DNA of 61,954 bases from Sorangiineae bacterium NIC37A_2 (GCA_002085155.1 NASX01000023.1:11116-73069), one strand, 5' to 3'; positions 46,300 through 55,298 are shown, numbered from the stretch's first letter. Translations and numbers: made by a program. The notes: generated from the sequence alone by a model not told the origin.

Positions 46300-48027
46300 T
46301 CATGGGGAAACGGCCGGCGCCCGGCGCAGTCGGAATTCGGGACCTTTGACGACTGCGCCAATGAGCGAGCGGAATGCGTGGCCAGTCGTCTTGAACTCAC
46401 TCGCGATCCTCTGCACCGCACACACATCGCTCGCGTTCGGCTCGCGTCCGTGCACATAGAGGAACGCTCGATCGGCGATGCAGCTCGGGACCTCGGGCAT
46501 CTTCGCCAAAGAGGCGCTGAGCTCTGCGATCCGCTCGAAGGAGTTCGGCGCGGGCGCGTCCGGGAAGGCTGGCTTCATCTCGTAAGGAGTCAGATCCACC
46601 GTCGGATCGAAGACCCCGCGCCGATCGAAGACGAACAAACCGAGGCCAATCGGGTCGATCTTCGCGTGGCACCCCGCACAATCGCCGAGCGTATTTCTGG
46701 CCTGGAAAATCGCGATGCGGTCGAGCCCGACCAAGATCTCGCCGATCGTATCCTGAAGGTCCGGTGGAAGCTCGAGGGACTCACAAAGGAAGGTCTTCCG
46801 CAGCCAGTTGCCGCGGATGCTGATCAGATCGCCGTCGCCCTTGGCGCTGAGGAGACTCGCGTGCGTGAGAAGGCCCGAACGCGCACGGGGACTCTCCTCC
46901 GGAAACTCGAGACGGCCGTCCGACGAGGGAGCAGGAAGCCCGTAGAAGGTCGCAAGGCGCGGCGTCAGAAACGTGTGATTCGCGGTGAGGACATTCAGAA
47001 AATCTTGATTGCCGAAGGCGTACTCTTCAATCAATCGATCGGTTTCGAGCTGCATGTCCCGGTAGACCGGTTCATCCGCCGGCGTCATCGGCTTCAAGGT
47101 TTGGTACCCGAGCCACTGCCGGAAGAAGGACGCAAAAAACGTCTGTGCGCGCGGATCGGCGAGCATGTCTTCGGCGACGCGCGCGAGCCCCTCCTCGGTA
47201 TCAAGAGCGCCAGACTCGGCCAAATCGAGGAGCTCGGCCGAGGGACCCCGCCCATGGAGAGCGAAGGACAACTTCGACGCGAGCTCGGTCGGACTCAGGG
47301 TCGAAAGGCCTTCCTTTTCGCTCCCGACCTCGACCCGATAGAGAAAACTCGGCGAGGTCAAGAAGACCTCGATGACCAGCTTGAAAGCATCAGCTTCATC
47401 GAGTGCTGCAGCCCTCGCGGCCTGGACCAACGAAGAGACCTCTGCGGCCTCGAGAGACCGTCGATACGCTCTCCGTCCAAAAGAGCGGACGAAGCTCTCC
47501 AGGCATCCAGTCTCCGAGACATCACATCCGACGACCTTCGCGCGACGGGCTGGGTCTTCGAAGAGCGCCGCGGCCAGGCTCTCCGCCGAGCTCAAGTAGC
47601 CGCGCAGGTTCTCGGCCGACATCGTCTGAAGATCGGCGTAGGTGCGAAATCCGAGCCTCTCCGTGTCGAGGGGGAGCCCTTCGGCGCTCGCAGGTTCGCC
47701 CAGCGCCAAGAGGTCTTGCACCGTGAGCTGGTATTCGAGAGCCGAGAGCCGCCGGAGAACTCCCGCCCCGGTGTCGATGTCGAGCCCACAGGACACGGAT
47801 CCCGTCCCGCCGCCCGGCGAGCCCGAGCCGGCCCCACCTGAGCTAGCGCCTAGATCCTCTCCGGCGGGACCACCGCCTGACGAGAGCGTTTCATTCCCTC
47901 CCGCGCCCGACGCGTCCCCGCCGCCCTCGCTGCCGCAGGCAATCACAAACGCTAAGAGCGATCCGAGAACAAGAGCTGTACTTCGGCCAGCCTGGGCTCG
48001 ATATCGAGTTCGAACAGAATCCACCAT
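46300..48027 (-). CDS. DUF1592/DUF1588 cytochrome-like lipoprotein
   Basis: The 575-residue lipoprotein (lipobox VIAC) has a Gly/Ser linker and the planctomycete-type module set: DUF1587/1595 region (LRRLSALEYQLTVQDLL, FVRSFGRRAYRR), DUF1592 (SPSFLYRVEVGS, LASKLSFALHGRGPSAELLDLA, DPRAQTFFASFFRQWL), DUF1588 (GLLTHASLLS...ISIRGNWLRKTFLC) with CAGCHAKIDPIGLGLF, a CxxCH haem-binding motif, and DUF1585 at the end. A single covalently bound haem and a role in electron transfer or oxidation of a polymer or alcohol are reasonable but unproven. It pairs with the next gene. Confidence 0.88.
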   Translation of the reverse strand: MVDSVRTRYRAQAGRSTALVLGSLLAFVIACGSEGGGDASGAGGNETLSSGGGPAGEDLGASSGGAGSGSPGGGTGSVSCGLDIDTGAGVLRRLSALEYQLTVQDLLALGEPASAEGLPLDTERLGFRTYADLQTMSAENLRGYLSSAESLAAALFEDPARRAKVVGCDVSETGCLESFVRSFGRRAYRRSLEAAEVSSLVQAARAAALDEADAFKLVIEVFLTSPSFLYRVEVGSEKEGLSTLSPTELASKLSFALHGRGPSAELLDLAESGALDTEEGLARVAEDMLADPRAQTFFASFFRQWLGYQTLKPMTPADEPVYRDMQLETDRLIEEYAFGNQDFLNVLTANHTFLTPRLATFYGLPAPSSDGRLEFPEESPRARSGLLTHASLLSAKGDGDLISIRGNWLRKTFLCESLELPPDLQDTIGEILVGLDRIAIFQARNTLGDCAGCHAKIDPIGLGLFVFDRRGVFDPTVDLTPYEMKPAFPDAPAPNSFERIAELSASLAKMPEVPSCIADRAFLYVHGREPNASDVCAVQRIASEFKTTGHAFRSLIGAVVKGPEFRLRRAPAVSP

Positions 48028-48174
48028 CTCCGTCGATCGCCGCCCAATCAGGGACGGGCACCTCTCGGGTCAGGTTCTCATGGGAGCGAGAGCTGAAAAG
48101 CCAGAAAAATGCCCATCAAGTAGGAATCGATGGCGAGACACCACCAGGGCTAGATTTTTCTGCCGAGGGGCAGC

Positions 48175-48936
48175 TCAGCTGGCGCAGCGGCCCCGCGGGT
48201 CGACGCCGGGATTACAAATGTTCTCGTAGGTTTTTCCATAGTGAGCGTTCACAAAGTCCGCCACCGCCGCTTCGTCGAAGCACTCGCCTTCCAGGTAATG
48301 ACCCCAAGCGGTCGCCGCAAAGGGCACTTCGAGTCCGGGATCGGGCGCAACGATCAAGCGATGAGGGAAGCTGGAACATAAGGAATCGCTCGGCCACTCG
48401 TCGTAGAAGCGCGACAGCTGTTCCACAAAATCGTCGCAAGAGTCACCCCGCTCCTCGATGAGCTCACAGTTATAGAGGAGCGCAACAGCGCTGTGCTCGA
48501 GAGAATGGAGCAGATGGCCCGGGTTGAGCGGCTCCTCGTACACGCCGAAGTTCGCCCAATAGGGGTAGTGCGCGCCGATCGACGGCGGGTTCGTCGAAGG
48601 CGAAAGCTCGCTGCACTCCGAGACATGCAGCGCAGGCTGAGAGATGGCCACGCAGGTGCGCGTCTCACAAGAACCTGCGCGTGCTGAACAACTCTCAACC
48701 CCCGGCGGGAGCTCGGAACCAGCCCCTCCGAGTCCCCCCAGGCCTCCTCCAAGTCCGCCCGAGGCGTCCGTTCCGCCCGCTGCGCTCCGCCCGCCTGACG
48801 CACTCCCGCCGCCCTGGCCGCCGCTCGCAGCACCACCCGTAGTGTCAGGTTCCTCTCCGGAACTGCAGGCGCCGAAGAAAAGAAGCGTCGCGCCCGCGAG
48901 GAGCACAGAGAGAGAGGAGGCCGGTCGAAGCATCAT
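48175..48936 (-). CDS. DUF3105 lipoprotein
   Basis: ATG 48936 (or 48933) after a GGGGGC site gives 253 residues; the frame is open upstream but through a region with the opposite-strand gene. It has a lipoprotein leader ending FGAC, a Gly/Ser linker and a DUF3105 domain: PPSIGAHYPYWANFGVYEEP, HLLHSLEHSAVALLYNC, with Cys pairs nearby. DUF3105 function is unknown; its His-rich core suggests metal binding. It precedes the DUF1592 and DUF1552 genes on the same strand (147-bp gap). Confidence 0.82.
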   Translation of the reverse strand: MMLRPASSLSVLLAGATLLFFGACSSGEEPDTTGGAASGGQGGGSASGGRSAAGGTDASGGLGGGLGGLGGAGSELPPGVESCSARAGSCETRTCVAISQPALHVSECSELSPSTNPPSIGAHYPYWANFGVYEEPLNPGHLLHSLEHSAVALLYNCELIEERGDSCDDFVEQLSRFYDEWPSDSLCSSFPHRLIVAPDPGLEVPFAATAWGHYLEGECFDEAAVADFVNAHYGKTYENICNPGVDPRGRCAS

Positions 48937-49084
48937 GGAAGCCCCCTCTACCGCACTCTCCGGACGCTGTCCCGGGGCCGAGCGGCCCTTCGGGCCGGGG
49001 AGCGCCCGCACGCGGGCCCAAAGGAGCCTCGTCCCGAAGCAGATTTTCCCGGGTCCTCTTTGGGGAGAGACTCGGCGCCCGCCT

Positions 49085-49429
49085 ATGCCGGCTTTGCCCG
49101 TCCTGCTGCTCATCGTCTCCAACGTGTTCATGACCTTCGCCTGGTACGGACACCTCAAAGATCAGAAGAGCTCCCTGCTCTGGATCGTGATCCTCGTGAG
49201 CTGGGGCATCGCCTTCTTTGAGTACTGTTTCCAGGTTCCGGCGAACCGCCTCGGCCACCAAGCGGGTCTCAGCGCCGCAGAGCTCAAGACGATTCAGGAA
49301 GTCATCACACTCTTGGTCTTCCTGCTCTTCGCGCGCTTCTACCTCGGTGAGGCAATTCGCTGGAATCACATCGTTGGCTTCGGCCTCGTCCTGGTCGGCG
49401 CCTGTTTTGTCTTCAAGCCCTGGTCCTGA
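49085..49429 (+). CDS. DUF486 family four-helix membrane protein
   Basis: ATG 49085 is the natural start (MPALPVLLLIVSNVFMTFAWYGHLK); the frame is open far upstream but only antisense to the lipoprotein gene. The 114-residue product has four membrane segments and the family phrases WYGHLKDQKSS, WGIAFFEYCFQVPANRLG, FSAAELKTIQEVITL-like LSAAELKTIQEVITL and FARFYLGEAIRWNHIVGF. It resembles small multidrug-type DMT transporters. The transported substrate is unknown. Confidence 0.9.
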   Translation: MPALPVLLLIVSNVFMTFAWYGHLKDQKSSLLWIVILVSWGIAFFEYCFQVPANRLGHQAGLSAAELKTIQEVITLLVFLLFARFYLGEAIRWNHIVGFGLVLVGACFVFKPWS

Positions 49430-49450
49430 CCGCCTGAGCTGCCCGCGAGC

Positions 49451-50518
49451 TCAAGCGCTGAGCGGCGGGTAGTCGTTGTAGCCCTTGGCTCCCGGCGTGT
49501 AGAGCAGTGAGAAGTCCGGCGTCGCGAGCGGGGCCTTCTTGCGGAATCTCTCGACGAGGTCGGGGTTTGCCAAGAACGGTCGCCCAAAGGAGATCAGATC
49601 GGCTTCGCCTCTGGACAAGGCCTGCTCCGCTGTCTCTGCGTCGTAACCACTGTTTTTGATGATCGCGCCCGAGAAGAGGCGACGCAGCTCCTTCGAGAAC
49701 TCTCGCGCTCGAGGATCAGCGGTGAGCACGATGTGAACGTAGGCGATCTTGAGAGCGTTCAGCTGTGAGACGACGTATCGATACTGAGCCTCGACCTCGT
49801 CATAAAGCTTCATGTCATTGAAGGTATTGAAGGGAGACAGGCGAACCCCGACTCGGTCCGGACCGATCGCAGAGGCGACCTCTTTTGTGGTCTCGAGCAC
49901 GAACCGCGCCCGGTTTTCGACGCTCCCGCCGTACTCGTTGTCTCGACGATTGGTGTGGGGCGAGAGGAACTGTTCGAGCAGGTAGCCATTGGCGGAGTGG
50001 AGCTCGATCCCGTCGAAGCCGGCGCGCCGCGCGTTCTCCGCAGCACTGACGAACTCACCCCGAGTCTCGATCAGTTCCTGCGCGCTCATGGCGCGGGGCT
50101 CGGACATGGGAACGCTCCCCTCTTGATCTGTGTGCATCATTTCCTCAGCGCGCACCGCGCTCGGTGCGAGAGGCGAGTGACCACCGGGGAAGTTGAGCTC
50201 GTGGCCGATGCGACCGGTGTGCATGACCTGGGCGAAGATGTGCCCGCCGCGCTCATGGACCGCGTCCGTGACAGCCCGGAAGCCTTCGACCTGCTCCTCC
50301 GAGTAGAGCCCGGGGATGCGCGCGTAACCGAGCCCCCGGGGAGACGGTGCAATTCCCTCCGTGATGAGGAGACCGGCGCTGGCCCGCGCCGCGTAATGAT
50401 CGCGGATCAGCTCGTTCGGAACGTTGCCGAGCGCCCGGCTGCGCGTCATCGGCGCCATCACGACGCGGTTTTTGAGTGCCAAAGAGCCCAAGTGGTAGGG
50501 AGAGAACAGGGTGTTCAT
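49451..50518 (-). CDS. Old Yellow Enzyme family alkene reductase (NemA-like)
   Basis: ATG 50518 (MNTLFSPYHLGSLALKN) gives 355 residues; the frame is open slightly upstream. It is a flavin TIM barrel: NRVVMAPMTRSRA, VMHTGRIGHEL, FDGIELHSANGYLLEQFLSPHTNRRDNEYGGS with the substrate-binding His and Asn, VGVRLSPFN, and the C-terminal ADLISFGRPFLANPDL. Such FMN enzymes reduce activated C=C bonds, nitro esters or maleimides with NADPH. Next on the minus strand upstream is a ferredoxin-NADP reductase-like gene. They may be in one redox operon. Confidence 0.92.
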   Translation of the reverse strand: MNTLFSPYHLGSLALKNRVVMAPMTRSRALGNVPNELIRDHYAARASAGLLITEGIAPSPRGLGYARIPGLYSEEQVEGFRAVTDAVHERGGHIFAQVMHTGRIGHELNFPGGHSPLAPSAVRAEEMMHTDQEGSVPMSEPRAMSAQELIETRGEFVSAAENARRAGFDGIELHSANGYLLEQFLSPHTNRRDNEYGGSVENRARFVLETTKEVASAIGPDRVGVRLSPFNTFNDMKLYDEVEAQYRYVVSQLNALKIAYVHIVLTADPRAREFSKELRRLFSGAIIKNSGYDAETAEQALSRGEADLISFGRPFLANPDLVERFRKKAPLATPDFSLLYTPGAKGYNDYPPLSA

Positions 50519-50612
50519 GGGGTGACCTTTCACGCCTTGAGTTAAAGTAGGGCTGCGCGAGGAACAATCCGTCATTCGGGAACAGATTGTTCAGGTCCCG
50601 GAACAATCGCGC

Positions 50613-51356
50613 CTACCAGTATTTCTCGAAGTTGAAGTGGCCCGGCTCACGCCTGCGGTGCTTGCGCAGGCCGCGAGCTCTGAGCGCCGCGACCATTTCC
50701 TCGATCATCTGGGGGTTGCCGCAAATCAGAGCGTGACTCTGTTCTCCGAGTTCTTCGCCCACGCGGCCTTCGAGCTCACCAGAAGCGAGGACCGTTGTGA
50801 CGCGGCCGGAAAGACCCGACTCGTTCAGCTCTCGACTCGTCACCTGAACGTAAGAAAATCGCGGGTCGCGCGCACAGAGGGCGTTGAGCTCTTCCGAATA
50901 GGCGTGCTCACTCTTCGTGCGCGCCCCATGCACAACGATCACTCGTTCGAAGCGGCGCAGCTCATTTTCCTCACGGAGCATTGAGATGTAGGGGCCGAGA
51001 CCGGTCCCCGTCGACACAAGCCAAAGGGTCCGGCACTCTGGGACTTCGCCCAGGGTGAAGAAGCCGAGCGCCGCCTCGTCGAATCCGAGCTCATCACCGA
51101 CGCCGAGCTTGAACAGGTTCGGGGTGAGTTCACCGCCCGGGACCAAACTCAAGAAGAACTCAGCAGGTGCCCCCGGCGCAGACGCCGCGGAGTAGGATCG
51201 CCTGATCCACTTCTCCCCCACCGAAAATCCTAACTGAAAAAATTGGCCCGGAACGAAACGAGCCGGCTCGACGTCGAGCACCACGGAACGCAGGCTCTCC
51301 GTCCAAACCGTGGTCCGGACGATGCGGGCGGGCCGAAAAGGAGGGGGAAAGGTCAT
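50613..51356 (-). CDS. fpr: Ferredoxin-NADP reductase-like flavoprotein
   Basis: ATG 51356 (MTFPPPFRPARIVRT) gives 247 residues, normal for bacterial FPR; a longer frame upstream has no family sequence. FAD is bound through RRSYSAAS, NAD(P) through LVSTGTGLGPYISML, and the end is FNFEKYW, the aromatic C-terminus typical of this subfamily. It passes electrons between NADPH and ferredoxin or flavodoxin and is often linked to oxidative stress. It is upstream of the Old Yellow Enzyme gene with a 94-bp gap. Confidence 0.88.
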   Translation of the reverse strand: MTFPPPFRPARIVRTTVWTESLRSVVLDVEPARFVPGQFFQLGFSVGEKWIRRSYSAASAPGAPAEFFLSLVPGGELTPNLFKLGVGDELGFDEAALGFFTLGEVPECRTLWLVSTGTGLGPYISMLREENELRRFERVIVVHGARTKSEHAYSEELNALCARDPRFSYVQVTSRELNESGLSGRVTTVLASGELEGRVGEELGEQSHALICGNPQMIEEMVAALRARGLRKHRRREPGHFNFEKYW

Positions 51357-51492
51357 CGGGCCCAGGGAGTCTAGAGCGCCTTTGCTTCCTTCGACCATCC
51401 TTCGCTGCTCGGGCGGGCAAACTCCCTCCTCCTCAAAAAAGGGGGAAGGAAAGCGGAGGCATACGGCACCTCCTCGGCTACACTCGCCCCCC

Positions 51493-52314
51493 ATGAGTTC
51501 GGACGCTTTTCTTTCTCTCGAGCCGGCCCCCCCGTCGGAACGGTCCAAGGTCCCGTCGTCCCGGCCGATTCGCATCGATGGCCCGCCTCCGTTGCGAGCT
51601 CGCCCGAATCCGTTCCTGGCGGAGCCTCCCGGTGACGAAGCTCCGCCTCCGCCTTCCCAAGCCATCACCCCACTGACTCCGGAAGCGGGTGAGCCTAAGC
51701 TTGCCGCTCGGGAGGAAACGATGGGGGATTCAAGCAACGGACAAGCAAGGCGTCAGCCACCAAGCCCGCCGCGAAGAGAGGCAGCTGCGCCTGCGCCCTT
51801 CGCGCAGAACGGAGTCGCATCAGCGCCGATCGCATCAGCGCCGATCGCATCAGCGCCGATCGCATCAGCGCCGATCGCATCAGCGCCCGTCGCGTCGGCG
51901 CCCGCCTTCGAAGCGCCGAAGTCTCAGGACGCGGCTCGTTCAGCGAAGCGCGATCCCGATCTGGTCCCGCTGACCCGTGAGGCGCATCGCGAGTTCCGCA
52001 AGGGAACCTGGACGAAGCCCCTCTTGCTCGGCGCACTTGCCGCGGGACTCCTCGCCGCTCTGTCGCTCCTCAGCGGAGAAAAGGCCAAGGAACAACCCAA
52101 AACAGCGGCGCGCCCGCTCACGGCCCAGCCGGAGCCCGAGTTCACGATCGGCTCATCTCAGGCGCCCGACCGAATTCCGGATGTGCCCGTAAACCAGACG
52201 TCCGTTCGCTCGCGCAAGAAGACTGAAGAGCCCCCAGAGCGGCCCAGCGGCATCGTGCCCGAGAAACAGTTCGCGAGCGAGTTCAAACAGCGAGCCCGTC
52301 AGTCTGAACAGTGA
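51493..52314 (+). CDS. Pro/Ala-rich single-span membrane protein with SAPIA repeats
   Basis: ATG 51493 gives 273 residues. The N-terminal ~170 residues are Pro/Ala/Ser-rich and contain a run of SAPIA pentapeptides encoded by a 15-bp tandem repeat. One membrane helix (TKPLLLGALAAGLLAALSLLSG) follows near residue 185, then a charged, probably exported tail. No enzymatic domain is visible. A structural or periplasm-spanning role like TonB-type Pro-rich regions is possible, but the evidence is only compositional. A strong terminator follows. Confidence 0.65.
   Translation: MSSDAFLSLEPAPPSERSKVPSSRPIRIDGPPPLRARPNPFLAEPPGDEAPPPPSQAITPLTPEAGEPKLAAREETMGDSSNGQARRQPPSPPRREAAAPAPFAQNGVASAPIASAPIASAPIASAPIASAPVASAPAFEAPKSQDAARSAKRDPDLVPLTREAHREFRKGTWTKPLLLGALAAGLLAALSLLSGEKAKEQPKTAARPLTAQPEPEFTIGSSQAPDRIPDVPVNQTSVRSRKKTEEPPERPSGIVPEKQFASEFKQRARQSEQ
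51816..51905 (+). repeat. In-frame 15-bp tandem repeat (six units)
   Basis: Units of CGCATCAGCGCCGAT: four exact copies at 51816-51875, then CGCATCAGCGCCCGT and CGCGTCGGCGCCCGC. They encode successive IASAP-type pentapeptides. Changes of unit number would keep the reading frame. Confidence 0.9.
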
Positions 52315-52319
52315 GCATC

Positions 52320-52350
52320 GAGAGCGTCCTCCGGGACGCTCTCTTTCTTT
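52320..52350 (+). terminator. Intrinsic terminator
   Basis: GAGAGCGTCC / GGACGCTCTC is a perfect 10-bp stem with a TCCG loop, followed by TTTCTTT. Confidence 0.9.
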
Positions 52351-52470
52351 GACGACCCTGGGCGCGACAAGTACTCACATGGAGCGCTGGTCCGCGCCGC
52401 GCGGCGACCTTCGAGCGCGCTCAGGTGTTGTCAGAGGGCATAAGCGAGCCTTCGAGTGCGCTCAGGCTTC

Positions 52471-53319
52471 TCAGCGCCCGAAGCGGACGTTCACAATCGC
52501 GACGCCCTCCGTTGCCTGGCCGTTCTTGTCGAGCCCCGGTTGCCACTTCTTACGCAGCGCGCAGCGCCGCGCTTCGCGCCCGAACCCAAACCCCGGATCG
52601 CGCGTCACCTCCACTGCCTCCACAGTTCCGCTCTTCCCCACGCGCACCCGCAGGGAAACAACAGCGCTATGGATGTCCTCGACGTCCGCCTCCGAAGGGA
52701 AGGGACAATCCCATCGTCCGCCGCCCGCGAGCATCGGCGGACGCGACAGATTCTTCGGAGCGGGCGGGGCAAGAGCGCGCAGGCCGGTCCCCCCGGGCAC
52801 GCCGCTCGCGCGCGCATTCCCATCACGAACCGCTACCTTCGAAATTCCACCACTCTCGGTCGTTCCGCCGCGGTAGCTCCCCTCGCCGCTCACAATCGTA
52901 TTCGCGATATCGACGACCTCCGCCGGAGCCTCGAGGACCTTCCCTGCCTCAGCCGCCGCAGGCGGCGGCTCCGAGGGCCGAGGCTCTTCTACGACTGGCT
53001 CAGCAGGAGCCGGCGCGCTCTTGAGAGCGGGGCGCGGGACCTCGGGCGCGATCGGCCGAGGAGGTGGCTCCGGCTCGGCGGGAACCACAGTCGGCTCATG
53101 CGCTTCAGGCGGAGCAGGGAGCACCACCTCCATCCACTCGGGTTGCAGATGCGTCGCGCGAGAGAGCACCCGGACGCTCAAAGTCGTCACGCCGACTACG
53201 ATGCCCCCGTGGAGCAGGATCGCGAGCGTGACAGCGCTCGCCCGTCGCCGAGTATTCGCCGGAGCGGGAGCATCGAGGACGTGCGCGCTTCGCGCTCCGG
53301 CACGCCCACCTTCTCTCAC
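52471..53319 (-). CDS. tonB: TonB-like energy transducer
   Basis: GTG 53319 overlaps the exbD stop (GTGA) and gives 282 residues. A basic N-terminus and membrane helix (AVTLAILLHGGIVVGVTTLSV) lead to a long Pro/Glu/Ala-rich periplasmic linker and a C-terminal TonB/AgmX-type domain (HSAVVSLRVRVGKSGTVEAVEVTRDPG, RRCALRKKWQPGLDKNG). It carries inner-membrane energy from ExbBD to outer-membrane receptors. No TonB-dependent receptor gene is adjacent. Confidence 0.85.
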   Translation of the reverse strand: MREGGRAGARSAHVLDAPAPANTRRRASAVTLAILLHGGIVVGVTTLSVRVLSRATHLQPEWMEVVLPAPPEAHEPTVVPAEPEPPPRPIAPEVPRPALKSAPAPAEPVVEEPRPSEPPPAAAEAGKVLEAPAEVVDIANTIVSGEGSYRGGTTESGGISKVAVRDGNARASGVPGGTGLRALAPPAPKNLSRPPMLAGGGRWDCPFPSEADVEDIHSAVVSLRVRVGKSGTVEAVEVTRDPGFGFGREARRCALRKKWQPGLDKNGQATEGVAIVNVRFGR

Positions 53320-53753
53320 GGCGCAGCCTCCAGAGGCTCAATGGGAGGCCCTTGTTCGACGCCAAATGCTACGCGGGAAAGTCCAGCTTGGCGCAAGACA
53401 TCGAGGATGCGGAGGACGCGGCTGTGGGGAACGTCTCCGTCCGCCTGGACCACAGCGCGGAGCTCCGGGTGCGCTGCGAGGGCCGCCTTCGCTTTCGCAT
53501 GAACCTCACGCTCGTCTCCAACCTTCACGCCATCGACGCGCAGTGTTCCGTCAGCGCTCACCGCGACACTAAAGATCTGTTGAACTTCCGCGCCCGTGGC
53601 TGCTTTCGGCAAGTCCATCGGGACCGCTCTCGAGACCACGAGCTTTGCGGTCACCATGAAGATGATCAAAAGGACGAGGGTAATATCCACGAGGGGCGTC
53701 ACGTTGATGCCCGTGATCGGAGCGCTCGCACCTCGAGGAGAAAAGCCCGCCAT
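53316..53753 (-). CDS. exbD: Biopolymer transport protein ExbD
   Basis: The 145-residue protein has one membrane helix beginning INVTPLVDITLVLLIIFMV, with the conserved proton-path Asp23, and a periplasmic domain (VDLPKA-like MDLPKAATGAEV, VVQADGDVPHSRVLRILDVLRQAG). It forms the proton channel with ExbB. It starts 3 bp after exbB and overlaps tonB. Confidence 0.93.
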   Translation of the reverse strand: MAGFSPRGASAPITGINVTPLVDITLVLLIIFMVTAKLVVSRAVPMDLPKAATGAEVQQIFSVAVSADGTLRVDGVKVGDEREVHAKAKAALAAHPELRAVVQADGDVPHSRVLRILDVLRQAGLSRVAFGVEQGPPIEPLEAAP

Positions 53754-53756
53754 GTT

Positions 53757-54530
53757 CTAGGCTCCGACCGTGCTCTCGGCGGCCAGCGTCGAACTCGCCG
53801 CTACGGGTCGCTCGCTCGTCCGGACATTCTCTCGTCCGGCGCGCCGCCTACGCTCGCGTTTCGCCTCGAGATCGGGATCGTGCTCCGCGACAAGATGCGC
53901 AAGGAGAACGTGACCGAGCGTCTCAGCGTCGGCGATGGCCTGGTTCACCCGGCCTTGGAAGTAGTTGAACGCGGCGACCACCGGGATTGCGACGACGAGA
54001 CCCACAGCCGTCGCGACCAGAGCCTCGGCGATCGTTCCCATGACCCGCTCCGGCGCGAGACCTGCTCCCTGAACCAGAGCGCTGGTCATCGCCTCAGGTT
54101 TCCCGAGCTCGTCGAAGGCCCCGACCACCCCAATTACGGTCCCGAGCAGTCCGACGAAAGGAGCGTTATTGCCAATCGTACCAAGGATCAAAAGGCCCCG
54201 TTCGAGGCGCTTCCGCTCGAGACCTTGAGCGGCAGCCATCGCTTCTTCAGCTGCCTCCGAGCCCAAATCGGACTCCGCAAGTCCCGCCAGGACAACATTG
54301 CCCGGAACACTCTTGGCTTCGCTGAGCAGTCGCTCGGCGCCCTCGTGGTCGTCGTTCCGAAGGGCCTTTCGAAGTGCAGGGACGAGCCGCTCCACCCGAC
54401 CGAGCGCCTTGCGTAGGACGATCCATTTGTCGATCGACACAGACAGCGACAAGAAGCTCAGACCGAACAGGAGCCAGAGCACCCACTCCGCGCCCGAGCG
54501 GACCATCAAGTTCGTTAACTTCTCAATCAC
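53757..54530 (-). CDS. exbB: MotA/TolQ/ExbB proton channel protein
   Basis: GTG 54530 gives 257 residues with three membrane segments: an N-terminal one (WVLWLLFGLSFLSLSVSIDKW), and two later ones in NNAPFVGLLGTVIGVVGAFDEL and ALVATAVGLVVAIPVVAAFNYF, the proton-path Thr/Pro motif of the family. It is the pentameric core of the ExbBD motor. The linked exbD and tonB genes support the ExbB rather than TolQ name. Confidence 0.93.
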   Translation of the reverse strand: MIEKLTNLMVRSGAEWVLWLLFGLSFLSLSVSIDKWIVLRKALGRVERLVPALRKALRNDDHEGAERLLSEAKSVPGNVVLAGLAESDLGSEAAEEAMAAAQGLERKRLERGLLILGTIGNNAPFVGLLGTVIGVVGAFDELGKPEAMTSALVQGAGLAPERVMGTIAEALVATAVGLVVAIPVVAAFNYFQGRVNQAIADAETLGHVLLAHLVAEHDPDLEAKRERRRRAGRENVRTSERPVAASSTLAAESTVGA

Positions 54531-54666
54531 AGTGGTCCCTGGACCCGCTTATAAATGCGACCGGGTCGCGCTTTCTCTTTAGGCCCGGGAGGGAGCCTCG
54601 TCAAATTCCGAGGGCCAACGGAGCCGCGCCCTGCCGCGCCGCTCCACCCTGTCAGTCCGTCTAGCG

Positions 54667-55152
54667 CTACCCCGCAGAGGCTCCGTCTGCCCGGCTGCAG
54701 CTCGAGCAGGTTCCGCGGAGCTCATGCAAGTGGCTCTCGAGGCAAAACCCGTAGTTCTTTGCGATCTCCTCCTGGAGCAATTCGAGGGTCGGCGAATGAA
54801 ATTCCACGAGCTGACCGCAACGAGTGCAGACGAGGTGATCGTGGTGGTCGCGGCCAAAGGCGCGCTCATAGCGCTGAGTCTCTCCTGGCCCCGCCGGCGC
54901 AGGTTGGATCAATCCGGCCTCCATGAGGAGCGGAATCGATCGATAGACCGTCGCAGGATGCGCGTTGCGCAGTCCCCCCGCGCGAAGGACACGCGCCAAG
55001 TCTTCGACGGTGAAATGACCCTCGTACCCCAGAGCGCAGCGCGCGATGCGCTCACGCACTTGAGAGTTCTTGAGCTCCTTCTTTCGAACGAGCTCACGGA
55101 GTCGCGAAAGCGCCCGCTCGTCGTCGTCGGAGTTCTGCTCGGCTCGGACCAT
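54667..55152 (-). CDS. fur: Fur-family metalloregulator
   Basis: The 161-residue protein has the winged helix (RERIARCALGYEGHFTVEDLARVL, HPATVYRSIPLLMEAGLI) and the metal sites HHDHLVCTRCG and CSSC at the C-terminal end, a possible structural zinc centre. It could be Fur, Zur or PerR; metal cannot be settled by eye. It precedes exbB-exbD-tonB on the same strand with a 136-bp gap, which fits iron-linked control. I did not find a clear Fur box in that gap. A bidirectional-looking terminator separates it from rpsD. Confidence 0.88.
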   Translation of the reverse strand: MVRAEQNSDDDERALSRLRELVRKKELKNSQVRERIARCALGYEGHFTVEDLARVLRAGGLRNAHPATVYRSIPLLMEAGLIQPAPAGPGETQRYERAFGRDHHDHLVCTRCGQLVEFHSPTLELLQEEIAKNYGFCLESHLHELRGTCSSCSRADGASAG

Positions 55153-55209
55153 TTACGGGGCTGAGCTTTGAGGCTTGTCGCCACGCGGTCAAGCTCGAAC
55201 CGACGATAA

Positions 55210-55237
55210 AGGCGCGCCTCGCAAGCGAGACGCGCCT
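55210..55237 (-). terminator. Terminator hairpin between rpsD and fur
   Basis: AGGCGCGCCTCGC (55210-55222) pairs with GCGAGACGCGCCT (55225-55237), a 13-bp stem with one wobble and a very short loop. On the minus strand it is followed by TTTATCG, so it would end the rpsD transcript. Confidence 0.65.
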
Positions 55238-55298
55238 CCATGAGACAATGGCAACCGAGACCGATGCAGCCAAATCCGTGGGCAGCGTGGGCCGCGCC

